Below, in pieces: positions 44,444-53,274 of a stretch of DNA of 64,000 nucleotides. The notes beneath the pieces are model-generated. The model had not been told where the DNA came from. It worked only from the letters and a program-made list of their open reading frames with translations, and did no database searches. Source of the stretch: Anaerolineae bacterium. GTDB lineage: Bacteria; Chloroflexota; Anaerolineae; Anaerolineales; E44-bin32. The stretch covers positions 62,001-126,000 of the forward strand of contig DUEZ01000075.1 in assembly GCA_011174825.1 (NCBI GenBank), in the 5' to 3' direction. Numbering within the stretch: the first letter of the stretch is position 1; each line of letters starts with the position of its first letter. The translations under genes were made by a program, and so were the position numbers.

Positions 44444-45391
44444 ATGGCTCAGTTTATCGCTGTCGACCTCGGAGGAACCAACATCCGAGTTGCCTATTTC
44501 CCCAAGGCGGAACTTCCACCATCAACCCAAAGTAAAACACCGACTCATGCATCCGAAGGCCCTGACGCAGTGATCGAGCGACTGTGCCAAGCTATCGACG
44601 AGCAATTGCCAACAGATCAATCGGATTTATCCATTGGTATCGGTGCGCCAGGCCCATTAGATCCCAGACATGGTCTGGTGCTCAAGGCGGTCAACCTGCC
44701 TGGTTGGGAAATGATCCCGCTTAAATCGATCCTTGAAACGCGATTTGTTTGTCCAGTTTTCGTAGGTAATGATGCGAATCTCGCCGCACTTGGTGAATGG
44801 CGTTTCGGCGCCGGACAGGGCACATCCGATCTAATCTACCTGACGATCAGCACCGGAATCGGCGGTGGTGTTATTATTGATGGCAAGCTTCTCGTTGGCA
44901 ATTGGGGTTTGGGCGCTGAATTGGGTCATATGACAGTCGATCCCAATGGCCCAATCTGTAGTTGCGGTAAACATGGACATTTGGAAGCCGTCGCCTCCGG
45001 CCCCGCTATCGCCAGGAGAGCGATGGCCAGGATTGAAGCAGGAGAATTCTCCAGCCTGACCGATCAATTAAAAACCAGCGGATCTCTGACCGCCGTGGAT
45101 GTTGGTGATGCGGCACAAGCTGGTGACCCACTGGCATGTGAAGTGATTGAAGAAGCAGCTGAGTACATCGGTCGTCATATGGCAGATTTGGCCCACGCGT
45201 TCAATCCAGAAATATTTGTGATCGGGGGTGGTGTCTCACAATTAGGACCGCTATTATTTAAACCTATCGAACGCGCTGTTGAAGCCAATGTCATGAGCCT
45301 GGCCTATATGATGAATCTGCAAATCTCTCCAGCAGCCCTTGGCGACGACGCTGGCCTTATCGGAGCCATGGTCCTCGCTAGTCAAGAATGA
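44444..45391 (+). CDS. ROK-family sugar kinase (glucokinase-like)
   Basis: ROK kinases phosphorylate glucose or N-acetyl sugars with ATP. The ATP motif AVDLGGTNIRVAYF is at the N-terminus; IGIGAPGPLDP, VGNDANLAALGEW (catalytic Asp) and STGIGGGVIIDGKL follow. The zinc site AELGHMTVDPNGPICSCGKHGHLEA has His where the third Cys of CxCGxxGCxE is usual. There is no N-terminal DNA-binding domain, so it is a kinase and not a ROK repressor. It overlaps the next gene by ATGA, which ties it to an oligopeptide-type ABC transporter. Confidence 0.9.
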   Translation: MAQFIAVDLGGTNIRVAYFPKAELPPSTQSKTPTHASEGPDAVIERLCQAIDEQLPTDQSDLSIGIGAPGPLDPRHGLVLKAVNLPGWEMIPLKSILETRFVCPVFVGNDANLAALGEWRFGAGQGTSDLIYLTISTGIGGGVIIDGKLLVGNWGLGAELGHMTVDPNGPICSCGKHGHLEAVASGPAIARRAMARIEAGEFSSLTDQLKTSGSLTAVDVGDAAQAGDPLACEVIEEAAEYIGRHMADLAHAFNPEIFVIGGGVSQLGPLLFKPIERAVEANVMSLAYMMNLQISPAALGDDAGLIGAMVLASQE

Positions 45392-46977
45392 AACTCCATC
45401 AAATACCACTGCTCATCATCCTCTCTGTTATCTTGGTCTCGATCGCAACAGCCTGTTCTATTGGTGACGAAAAAACTTCAACCTTAGTTTATGGATTAAC
45501 CCTCTCCCCCTCAGGGATTGACCCCCATCTTAACGCTTCCTCGGAGCTTGGTATCCCGCTCGCATCTGTTTATGACACGTTAGTGTTTCGTGATCCCGAG
45601 ACAGGTGAGTTTGTCCCTGGTCTCTCAGAGGATTGGGCGATCTCACCCGATGGCCTCAAATACACCTTCTACCTTCGACGCGATGTGACCTTCCACGACG
45701 GCACCCCGTTTAATGCTCATGCAGTGAAAGCCAATTTGGACTATGTGATGAATCCTGACCATCACTCTCAGAAAGCTCTCTTCATGCTTGGTTCTCTCCA
45801 GGAAGTTGAAATCATCGATGACTTCACAGTCGCGCTACACCTCGTTGAACCTTTCGCACCATTACTCGATTCCCTTTCCGATGTCTACCTAGGTATGGCG
45901 TCCCCAACGGCTCTTGAGACCTGGGGACCTACCGAGTATCAATTCCATCAGGTCGGCACAGGGCCCTATCGTTTTGATGAATATATTCCTAATGACAAGA
46001 TCACCCTCTCCCGCAACCCGGATTACGCATGGGCACCATCGATTTATAGAAACTCAACAGCTAAAATAGAGACCATCGTTTTCCATTTTTACGAAGATCC
46101 ATCTACTCGTGCGATAGCCCTTGAGAGTGGCGAGGTGGATATCGTTGGCGAAATCCTACCTCATGACGCGAATCGATTCGCCGTCAGCTCTGATTTCAAC
46201 CTCTACCCAATACCCATCCCGGGCCAACCGATGCAATTCTTTTTCAACACTCATCGAGAACCGACAGATGATGTACGCGTGAGGCTAGCGTTGATGTACG
46301 CTGTCAATCGACCTCAAGCAGTGAAGACCATCTTCGATGTATATTCACCCGTTGCTCAAAGCCCGTTCTTGGCAAGCTCTTTTGATCTTGAACCTCAAGA
46401 ATCCTTCCCGGCATATGATCCTGACACAGCTGCTGCGTTATTGGATGAATCTGGATGGAAAATAACCGGCCATGATAACATTCGAAGCTTAAATGGTGTC
46501 CCTTTAGAGCTCCACATCGTCGCCCCATCCTGGGGATCCAATCCTGAAATGGCGCAATTGATCCAAGCGGATTGGGAGGCGATCGGTGCTCACGTTACAT
46601 TGGAGATCGCGCCTGGATTCGGACCGCTTAAAGAAGCACAAACGAACGGAGAATATCACGCGATCGGCATTAATTTCTTCGGGACAGATCCGGACTTATT
46701 GCGCTCTTTCTACACCAGCACAGGACTTTACAACTGGTCGGGATTTGAGGATCCAGAATTGGATCAACTTCTGAACCGAGCCTCTCAAATACCGCTCGAT
46801 CTTGAATCACGATTAACGCTCTATGAAGAATTTTCTTCTCGGGTGCGAGAGGAAGCCTTGGTTCTACCTATACGCAATTATGTCAATCTCGTCGTGGTCA
46901 GCAATCGAATAGAAGGGTTGCATTTTTCTGCACAAGGATGGTATCCAATTCTGATCGACCTTCAAATGGCGCCTTAG
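45388..46977 (+). CDS. ABC transporter substrate-binding lipoprotein, family 5 (oligopeptide/nickel type)
   Basis: A lipoprotein signal with a lipobox (IATACS, Cys about 23) is followed by a typical SBP_bac_5 domain: PSGIDPHLNASSELGIPLA, FVPGLSEDWAISPDGLKYTFYLR, DVTFHDGTPFNAHAVKANLDY and QVGTGPYRFDEY. It would capture peptides, glutathione or another small solute outside the membrane. Two permease genes follow, the first overlapping by 40 bases. The substrate cannot be read from sequence. Confidence 0.93.
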   Translation: MKLHQIPLLIILSVILVSIATACSIGDEKTSTLVYGLTLSPSGIDPHLNASSELGIPLASVYDTLVFRDPETGEFVPGLSEDWAISPDGLKYTFYLRRDVTFHDGTPFNAHAVKANLDYVMNPDHHSQKALFMLGSLQEVEIIDDFTVALHLVEPFAPLLDSLSDVYLGMASPTALETWGPTEYQFHQVGTGPYRFDEYIPNDKITLSRNPDYAWAPSIYRNSTAKIETIVFHFYEDPSTRAIALESGEVDIVGEILPHDANRFAVSSDFNLYPIPIPGQPMQFFFNTHREPTDDVRVRLALMYAVNRPQAVKTIFDVYSPVAQSPFLASSFDLEPQESFPAYDPDTAAALLDESGWKITGHDNIRSLNGVPLELHIVAPSWGSNPEMAQLIQADWEAIGAHVTLEIAPGFGPLKEAQTNGEYHAIGINFFGTDPDLLRSFYTSTGLYNWSGFEDPELDQLLNRASQIPLDLESRLTLYEEFSSRVREEALVLPIRNYVNLVVVSNRIEGLHFSAQGWYPILIDLQMAP

Positions 46978-47897
46978 CCACCGTTAGTCGACGGGTCATA
47001 GAAGGTGTGCTCACCGCTTGGGCCGCGGTCAGTCTGACGTTTTTTGCCTTACGCCTCATCGCTGGCGATCCAGTCGCCAGCCTCCTCTCACAAGGCCTCG
47101 CTTCTCCCGATCAGGTTGAGAATCTCCGAAGGTCCTTAGGCTTAGATGCACCTTTACTCATTCAATATCTCAAGTTCCTCAGTGGTCTCTTCCGTGGGGA
47201 TCTCGGGACATCCCTCTACACAAGTCGCCCTGTAGGCACTGTTATCGCAGAGCAACTTCCGGCAACGGCTCAGCTTGCTCTCACCGGACTTGGTTTCGCA
47301 CTTCTCATCGGACTGACTCTGGGCGTGATTTCAGCATGGAAGGAAGAGACTTCCCTGGGACAATTCGCGGCGAGCACTGCAGGACTTGCCACAGCGCTGC
47401 CAGTAGCATTTACAGGCATTCTTGGATTGATTTTGTATCGACAGATCTTAGGGGTAATGCCGATCCTCGGCCATGACGTGGTCAGACGTCTTATCCTTCC
47501 CGCATCCCTCCTTGGTTTTGCTTCAGCTGGAGCGATCGCTCGTGTCGTTCAGGCCAGTCTAAAAGAGACGATGAAAGGACCTTACATCTTGGCCGCCCGA
47601 GCGAGGGGAATCGGGCACGGTTTCCGCTTATTATGGCATGCACTGCGACCTGCATTGCCACCCGTTGTTTCCTTAACGGCGTTGGAGGCAGCGTTTTTAT
47701 TCGCCGGAACAGTGGTAACAGAAACGGTATTCTCTAGACCAGGTCTCGGTCGTCTTTTAGTCACATCCATCCTTCAGGGTGATTATCCAATCGCGCAAGG
47801 ATTAGTCGCCTTGGCTGCGATGTTCTATACAACCAGTCACATGCTTGCCGACATCCTTGCCTTTACGATCGATCCTCGGCTGCGGAGGGTGACATGA
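46938..47897 (+). CDS. ABC transporter permease, DppB/OppB type
   Basis: Six transmembrane segments. N-terminal features are LIAGDPVASLLSQGLASPDQVENLRRSLGLD and FLSGLFRGDLGTSLYTSRPV, typical of DppB. The ATPase-contact EAA loop is ILAARARGIGHGFRLLWHAL. The start lies inside the end of the binding-protein gene, and the end overlaps the next permease by ATGA. Confidence 0.93.
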   Translation: MVSNSDRPSNGALATVSRRVIEGVLTAWAAVSLTFFALRLIAGDPVASLLSQGLASPDQVENLRRSLGLDAPLLIQYLKFLSGLFRGDLGTSLYTSRPVGTVIAEQLPATAQLALTGLGFALLIGLTLGVISAWKEETSLGQFAASTAGLATALPVAFTGILGLILYRQILGVMPILGHDVVRRLILPASLLGFASAGAIARVVQASLKETMKGPYILAARARGIGHGFRLLWHALRPALPPVVSLTALEAAFLFAGTVVTETVFSRPGLGRLLVTSILQGDYPIAQGLVALAAMFYTTSHMLADILAFTIDPRLRRVT

Positions 47898-48682
47898 GGC
47901 ATCACCTGTCCGTGTTCTTATCCATTGGTTGGTTGCTTCTCGTTTTTGGGATGAGTATTGTTGTTCCGATGATCTCGGATACGAATCCACGGCAACCAGT
48001 GTCCGAACCCCTGTTGTCTCCCGCGCAACATCCCCCATTGGGAACGGACGCTTTAGGGCGAGATGTATGGACCAGGATCGTCCATGGAGGTCGCATCAGC
48101 CCGGGCGCCTCTCTTGTCGCAACGATCATCACCGTTCTCGTTGGCGGGATTGCGGGTCTGATCGCTTCTTCGATGGGAGGATGGCTTGATCGAGTGATCG
48201 TGTGGCTCTCAAATTCCTTCCTCGCCATCCCCGGCCTGCTCCTCGCGATGCTGCTCGTCGCCGCGATGGGGCCTAGGCTCTTGACTGTGATCCTCGCCGT
48301 AGGATTTGGAGCCGCTCCAGGCTTTGTGCGACTTTCGCGTACGGTCTTCCTCCAAATCCGAGAGCAGAACTATGTGACCGCTTCGATCGCGCTCGGTGCC
48401 AACCGTTCATGGATTGCTAGCCATCATATATTGCCTAATACAAAGAATCAGTTGCTCTCACTTGCAACGACCCACTACGCCTGGGCATTCATGGGTACAA
48501 CGACCTTGACATTCCTTGGTCTCGCCGGTGACCCATCGATTCCAGAATGGGGTGTCATGCTCAATGCTGGTCGAGCACACATCATCGATGCCCCTTGGTT
48601 GGCCTTGTTGCCTGGATGTGCGATCAGCCTGACCATCCTCGCTGTCCATCGCTTGGGCGCGTGGCTTTCAGAGATGGAATAG
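47894..48682 (+). CDS. ABC transporter permease, DppC/OppC type
   Basis: The partner permease: PLGTDALGRDVWTRIVHGGRIS near the N-terminus and the EAA loop YVTASIALGANRSWIASHHIL mark the DppC family. At 262 residues it is slightly short. No DppD/DppF ATPase gene follows; the next gene is miaA on the other strand. The transporter must therefore use ATPases encoded elsewhere. Confidence 0.92.
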   Translation: MRHHLSVFLSIGWLLLVFGMSIVVPMISDTNPRQPVSEPLLSPAQHPPLGTDALGRDVWTRIVHGGRISPGASLVATIITVLVGGIAGLIASSMGGWLDRVIVWLSNSFLAIPGLLLAMLLVAAMGPRLLTVILAVGFGAAPGFVRLSRTVFLQIREQNYVTASIALGANRSWIASHHILPNTKNQLLSLATTHYAWAFMGTTTLTFLGLAGDPSIPEWGVMLNAGRAHIIDAPWLALLPGCAISLTILAVHRLGAWLSEME

Positions 48683-48823
48683 GCTAGACAGCACCCTTCA
48701 ACATGTAACTTCGAATCAGCAATACCAACTTGTATAAATATCATCGTAGGGTCAATTGTGAGTGGGCTTTATCGACAGGCTAAATATAAATGAAAAACAA
48801 TCTCCAAATCGGACAACACGAAT

Positions 48824-48892
48824 GTAGGGGCAATTCACCGTTCGTACCGCGAGAACCGGCAGGCCGGTGCGAGACGGTATGAATTGCCCCTT
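48824..48892. repeat. Palindromic intergenic repeat, family A copy 3
   Basis: GTAGGGGCAATTCACCG...TATGAATTGCCCCTT, the same orientation as copy 1, with the outer three bases of the right end changed. It lies between two convergent genes. Confidence 0.82.
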
Positions 48893-48941
48893 CATCTCTA
48901 GTGGATGATTTGTATTCTATCCCGATACCTTAGTTACAGAA

Positions 48942-49868
48942 TTAGCCCCTAAGCCAAGTTCTAATCAAGCTCTCTACGCTATCGATGACATCGTCTCGAA
49001 CATCGAACCAATGGATCCGATCGTCATCCTGCTTAAACCAATTCGATTGACGGCGCACAAATTGCCTGGTCGCTTTTCGCATTTGATGTATTGCTTCATC
49101 CAAACTGATCAATCCCCTCAGGTGATCGGCGATCTGACGGTACCCGATGGCGGTCATCGCTGGCAGATCTGGAGCATAACCTCGTTCAAGCAGTTCTCCT
49201 ACTTCATCAATGAAACCCGCATCCAACATCGCGTCGATCCGGGTATCGATTCGAGCATAGAGTTCCGGTCTTGGCAATTTAAGGCCAACACGTAGAGTTT
49301 GGTAGGGTGGAGGTTGATTGGACCGCTGTTGGCTGGGTGGAAAACCGGTAATGTGGTAAATCTCAAGAGCTCGGACGACGCGACGGACATTTCGATGATC
49401 AATTTTGGCCGCACTTGTGGGATCAATCTCCTCAAGCTGCTCATGTAAGGCCACGGAACCGTGCTCTTCAGCATAGTTTTCCAACCTCTGACGCAGAGAT
49501 GGGTCACCTGATTTAGGCGGTGGAATCCATCCTTCTAAGATGGCGGTCACATATTGACCCGTGCCCCCAACCAACATCGGAAGCCGACCACGTTGATGTA
49601 TCGCATGGATAACATCCATCGCTTCGCGTCGGTAAATCGCCAGGCTCCATGGTTGGTCAGGATCTGTGACATCGATCAAGTGATGCGGAATATGAGACCG
49701 TACCTCCTTCAAGGGCTTATCCGTTCCGATATCCATACCACGGTAGAGCAACCTGGAGTCGGCAGATACGATCTCACCCCCCAATCTTTCTGCCAAACAG
49801 ATTGAGATCTCGGTCTTTCCGACCGCGGTGGGGCCAACAATGGCCACAAGAGGATCTTCCTGCGTCAC
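48942..49868 (-). CDS. miaA: tRNA dimethylallyltransferase MiaA
   Basis: It transfers an isopentenyl group to A37 of tRNAs reading UNN codons. The P-loop is AIVGPTAVGKTEIS (residues 9-22). SADSRLLYRGMDIGTDKP, HHLIDVTDPDQPWS, PMLVGGTGQYVTAILEG and HRNVRRVVRALEI are family motifs. The 308-residue length is normal. The GTG start overlaps the yraN stop (GTGA), so the two are coupled. Confidence 0.96.
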   Translation of the reverse strand: MTQEDPLVAIVGPTAVGKTEISICLAERLGGEIVSADSRLLYRGMDIGTDKPLKEVRSHIPHHLIDVTDPDQPWSLAIYRREAMDVIHAIHQRGRLPMLVGGTGQYVTAILEGWIPPPKSGDPSLRQRLENYAEEHGSVALHEQLEEIDPTSAAKIDHRNVRRVVRALEIYHITGFPPSQQRSNQPPPYQTLRVGLKLPRPELYARIDTRIDAMLDAGFIDEVGELLERGYAPDLPAMTAIGYRQIADHLRGLISLDEAIHQMRKATRQFVRRQSNWFKQDDDRIHWFDVRDDVIDSVESLIRTWLRG

Positions 49869-50242
49869 GTTATGTCCCGCTCCCCATTCACTGCATCGAT
49901 GTAGTGCTCCAATCTTTCCACACCACCTAAGCGATCACGATCGATGGCGATGACATCAATACGCCAGAGAACATCGATGAGATCTTGATCTGAAAGATAA
50001 GCCATGGCCGATCGCTGTAATCGACGGCGCTTTGCTGCCGTAATACTCTCTTCGGGCCACCCGAAATCCTTGCTTGTACGTGTTTTGACCTCCACAAAGA
50101 CAACCGTCTCCCCGTCCTGAGCCACCAGATCCACCTCCCCCTCTTGTGTTCGCCAGTTCCGAGCGAGAATCTGGTAGCCCTTGGCTTCAAGATACTTAGA
50201 AGCGATCTCCTCACCCCATGCCCCGATATGATGACTCTTCAT
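49865..50242 (-). CDS. yraN: UPF0102/YraN-family putative endonuclease
   Basis: A 125-residue protein with the restriction-endonuclease-like core: GEEIASKYLEAKGYQILARNWR, EGEVDLVAQDGETVVFVEVKTR (the D...ExK triad) and SITAAKRRRLQRSA. The family is widespread and its role uncertain. AGGGAG lies just before the ATG. It is coupled to miaA downstream. Confidence 0.92.
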   Translation of the reverse strand: MKSHHIGAWGEEIASKYLEAKGYQILARNWRTQEGEVDLVAQDGETVVFVEVKTRTSKDFGWPEESITAAKRRRLQRSAMAYLSDQDLIDVLWRIDVIAIDRDRLGGVERLEHYIDAVNGERDIT

Positions 50243-50836
50243 TGCTCCCTATCCCACGATACTGAGGAAGAACAAGGTCGAGACCCTTAACTCTCTGTCT
50301 CGATGCCGATGATAATCCTAGCCCCGCAAAGGAAAGGCGTCAAGCAAGCTCCTTTGAGACGAAATTCGCGGCAGTATGAAGGTGTAAAAACCGCGCGAAC
50401 ATAGACCTGCGGTTTGATACCCACCACAAAGCTTGCTAAGGGGATCATGACGTAGGGTTCAGTATGAACCCCGTTTCATGTCCTTCTGAGCCGGAGCAAA
50501 GCGGAGGCGAAGAATCCCAAGGATGATTCGAGTTCATAGGTATCATCATAGGGATCCTTCGCTTCGCTCAGGATGACATTAAAAAGTGAAGATAACCTGA
50601 AACTATCTTGTTTAGAGATTAACTATTCAGAGGGTTACTTTAATCGACCCTCTAGCAGCCTTCACTCTACACTCGTTCCTCAACCTCAACGCAGGGCTCG
50701 GTACTGGCAGGCTTCGTGGGGAGACCACCACTCAAATCCAAACAGCACGACAAGTCAGGAGATCGTCGAATTTTCTATTCCCTTTTCTGAAAATCTTGTG
50801 CTAGACTGGCAGAACCACTCAAGGGAGCACTGTAAC
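50243..50836. repeat. Gene-free stretch with a short dispersed-repeat motif
   Basis: No credible gene is present. Near 50480-50578 lie GCGAAGAATCCC and GGATCCTTCGCTTCGCTCAGGATGACA-like pieces that form an imperfect inverted pair. These are typical of intergenic repeats in this group of genomes. An open frame beginning at 50573 inside this repeat reads into the next gene but has no start features. Confidence 0.5.
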
Positions 50837-51367
50837 ATGAGCCACGCGGGGATGCTGAGACAGGCGGACATTTTCCAAGACCTCACTCCTGAACAGATCG
50901 AGCGGATCGCATCGATTTGTGAGGAGAAACGCTACAGTGTAGGTGAGCTGGTCTTTGAAGAGAAATCTTCCAGCGATGAGCTGTATATCATCGCCCGTGG
51001 GCAAGTAGAAATCCTCGTTGACCCTGCATTGGTGAGCGATCGCATAGACGCCCCTAGTCGTCCGTCTACGATCGCTATCCTTCGCAGAGGTCAATCGTTT
51101 GGCGAAATGGCCCTCGTCGATCGAGGTTTGCGCTCAGCGAGTGCTCGTTGTGCAAGTCCAGAAACACGCTTGATCATCATCCCTCGTGAAGAATTGATGA
51201 GGATCTGCGACGACGATCCGGTTCTGGGCTATCGTTTGATGTACAACCTGGCAGCCGATCTGGCGCTTAAAATTCGCGGCTCCGGTCTTATGATTCGTGA
51301 AAAACTGCTTTATTCAGGACGAGAGGAGGGATCCCCAAGCGGGAACATGCCGAGTCGAGAAGAATAA
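50837..51367 (+). CDS. Cyclic nucleotide-binding domain protein, 176 aa
   Basis: A single cNMP-binding beta-roll: IFQDLTPEQIERIASICEEK, YSVGELVFEEKSSSDELYIIARGQVEILV, then GQSFGEMALVDRGLRSASARC, the phosphate-binding cassette (FGEMALVD...RSASA). A helical tail follows. No helix-turn-helix or enzyme domain is attached, so it is probably a sensor or partner subunit and not a CRP-type regulator. The ATG at 50837 is chosen because the domain begins there and AGGGAG lies nine bases upstream. Confidence 0.85.
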   Translation: MSHAGMLRQADIFQDLTPEQIERIASICEEKRYSVGELVFEEKSSSDELYIIARGQVEILVDPALVSDRIDAPSRPSTIAILRRGQSFGEMALVDRGLRSASARCASPETRLIIIPREELMRICDDDPVLGYRLMYNLAADLALKIRGSGLMIREKLLYSGREEGSPSGNMPSREE

Positions 51368-51577
51368 AAAGTATTTGTCTCTGGATCATTCCTAATTCGT
51401 CATCCAATCAACAGAATTACAAAATGGGTCATGGCCGTATTCGTGCCAATCAACCACCTAGCATTGACAACCTTAAAAGCTATGATAAATTATTATCTAA
51501 GTTACTGTGAATGAGATAGAAAACTGCATATGATCAAAACGAAACGTTCACTTGTCTCAACTTTGTACTGGTGTTAC

Positions 51578-51586
51578 TGGTATACT
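51578..51586 (+). promoter_or_regulatory. Extended -10 promoter of the Liv leader
   Basis: TGGTATACT matches the extended -10 pattern TGnTATAAT, with a weak -35. The start would be near 51593, immediately before a structured leader. Confidence 0.45.
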
Positions 51587-51592
51587 CTTAGA

Positions 51593-51678
51593 CCATAAGA
51601 GCCCATCCCGGTTGCAAGGGTGAGGCACGACACTTTCTTTCAAGTGAGCGTGAAACACCTCCCGACCGGGAGGTGTTT
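51593..51678 (+). ncRNA. Structured leader or small RNA ending in a hairpin
   Basis: After the promoter come three possible hairpins in tandem. GCC/GGC with CCC/GGG (51600-51627) forms the first, CACTT/AAGTG (51631-51646) the second, and AAACACCTCCCG/CGGGAGGTGTTT (51653-51678) the third, which resembles a terminator. The Liv operon starts at 51876, about 200 bases further on. The element could be an attenuator for that operon or an independent small RNA. I cannot match it to a known riboswitch class. The rest of 51368-51875 shows nothing else definite. Confidence 0.45.
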
Positions 51679-51875
51679 ATCATTATTCGATCCGGAATAG
51701 TCCTTGACAATCAATTCTTGGCAGTCTTTAATGTCCATTCAATCTGTCACGACTTACCGGCTACCATCAGAAAGGAGGAGATACTGCCCAAATTTGTTTC
51801 GCCATTTTCATCAGAAACTCCTGAACAGACCATGAGTAAGCTAGGTCAAGATTATCGGAGGAGGAGAGGACAGAC

Positions 51876-53078
51876 ATGAAACGCTTAATCAGATTGGTCG
51901 CGGTGCTGATGTTGACAAGCATGATCTTTACAGCTTGTGCACCAGCAGCTGAGGAACCTGTCGTCATCGAAGACGAATGGGGGTTGATTACCTTCGCTCC
52001 CGGATCAAAAATCACAATTGGCGTCTCATCGGCTTTGGCCGGTGCTTACGCCGTGTATGGCCAGGACATGCTTAACGGTGTGGACCTCGCCATAGCCGAT
52101 TTTGGTGGCAACCTACAGGGCTGGGATCTCATATCCGAGGGTGGCGACGATGGATGTGAGGGCGCACCTGCAGTCACCGTGGCAGAACAATTTGCCGCTG
52201 ATCCCACCCTGCTTGCCGTGATTGGACCCATGTGCTCCGGATCCGTCGTGCCCGCTTCGGATATCTATGCCGAGCACAACATTGTCATGGTCACCCCCTC
52301 GTCAACTGCCGTTGTTGTAACCGCGAGAGGTTACGAAAACCTGTTCCGCCTGGTGGCCAACGATGACCTGCAGGCTGAAGTCACAGCCGACTTCCTAAGG
52401 CAAGATTTGGGTCTTTCAACCTTGGGAATTCTACATGACCAAAGCATTTACGGTCAAGGTGTCGCGGAAGCCGTGCTTGGGAAATTCTCAGCAGCCGGTG
52501 GTGATATAACCGCAGAAGAAGGTATTACCCGCGGTGATGTCGACTTCAGCGCTGTCATCGCATCGGTCTTGGCTGGCAATCCCGAAGCGATATACTTCGG
52601 CGGCATGGACGCAGAAGGTGCATTGATCATCAGCCAGCTCCGCAGCGCGGGCTTTGAGGGCGTCTTCTTCGGCCCGGATGGCATCAAGTCCAAGCCTACC
52701 TACATCGACGCATCGGGCGGCGCGGCAGAGGGCAGCTATGCAACCTTTGGCGCCGTTGGTGGCGCGACCGGGTACGATGAATGGGAAGTCAAGTTCACTG
52801 AACTGTACGATGCTCCAGTCGCATACGCCCCTGGATCGTACGACGCTGCTTTGATCATCCTACAAGCTGCAGACGCTGTGGCTGAGATCGACTCAGATGG
52901 CAATCTGGTGATCGGTCGGAAGGCGTTGGCCGACAAGATCCGTGAAACACCATACGCAGGCATTACTGGCGCTTTGGAATTCACAGCAACGGGCGACCTT
53001 GGCAAAGTCTCCATCACTGTTTTCCATGTCGAAAACGGTGAATTCGTCGAGGTTAAGAAAATCGACTTCGGCGATTAG
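51876..53078 (+). CDS. livK: Branched-chain amino acid ABC transporter substrate-binding lipoprotein
   Basis: The signal ends in FTACAP (lipobox, Cys about 24). The mature domain is a type I periplasmic-binding fold of the Leu/Ile/Val group: IGVSSALAGAYAVYGQDMLNGVDLAI, AVIGPMCSGSVVPASDIYAEHNIVMVTPSST, TLGILHDQSIYGQGVAEAVLG and YFGGMDAEGALIISQLRSAG. Ligands of this family include amino acids, amides and aromatic acids. GGAGGAGGAGAGGA lies before the ATG. It heads the livK-H-M-G-F set. Confidence 0.93.
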   Translation: MKRLIRLVAVLMLTSMIFTACAPAAEEPVVIEDEWGLITFAPGSKITIGVSSALAGAYAVYGQDMLNGVDLAIADFGGNLQGWDLISEGGDDGCEGAPAVTVAEQFAADPTLLAVIGPMCSGSVVPASDIYAEHNIVMVTPSSTAVVVTARGYENLFRLVANDDLQAEVTADFLRQDLGLSTLGILHDQSIYGQGVAEAVLGKFSAAGGDITAEEGITRGDVDFSAVIASVLAGNPEAIYFGGMDAEGALIISQLRSAGFEGVFFGPDGIKSKPTYIDASGGAAEGSYATFGAVGGATGYDEWEVKFTELYDAPVAYAPGSYDAALIILQAADAVAEIDSDGNLVIGRKALADKIRETPYAGITGALEFTATGDLGKVSITVFHVENGEFVEVKKIDFGD

Positions 53079-53125
53079 CTAATCGCTTACCTCCGAAAAA
53101 GCTGAGAAGCTTTAAGTCGGATAAG

Positions 53126-53159
53126 CTGGGAGGTGGATATTACGATATCCGCCTCCCAG
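53126..53159 (+). terminator. Hairpin after livK
   Basis: CTGGGAGGTGGATAT / ATATCCGCCTCCCAG gives a long near-perfect stem without a T-run, 48 bases after livK. In a binding-protein-first operon such a stem often protects the abundant first message from decay while allowing read-through to the permease genes. Confidence 0.6.
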
Positions 53160-53274
53160 TCGCCAGTGTAATTAATCAATAGATCCCTGAAAATATTATG
53201 GGCAAAGCTCATATCCGTGAGACATGACCCGATAGGGGAGTTCCGCGGATCATCATCACTAGAATTAATCATCG

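Noticed and set aside
50573..50836. N-terminal extension of the cyclic-nucleotide-binding protein
   Set aside because: It begins inside an intergenic repeat motif and reads as low-complexity sequence; the domain starts just after 50837.
51600..51678. T-box before livK, based on AGGGTGAGGCACG
   Set aside because: The TGGN needed to pair with the tRNA end is missing, and the upstream part is too short for stem I.
51673..51879. Small gene before livK
   Set aside because: It begins in the leader hairpin, overlaps the livK ribosome-binding site and shows no protein-like composition.
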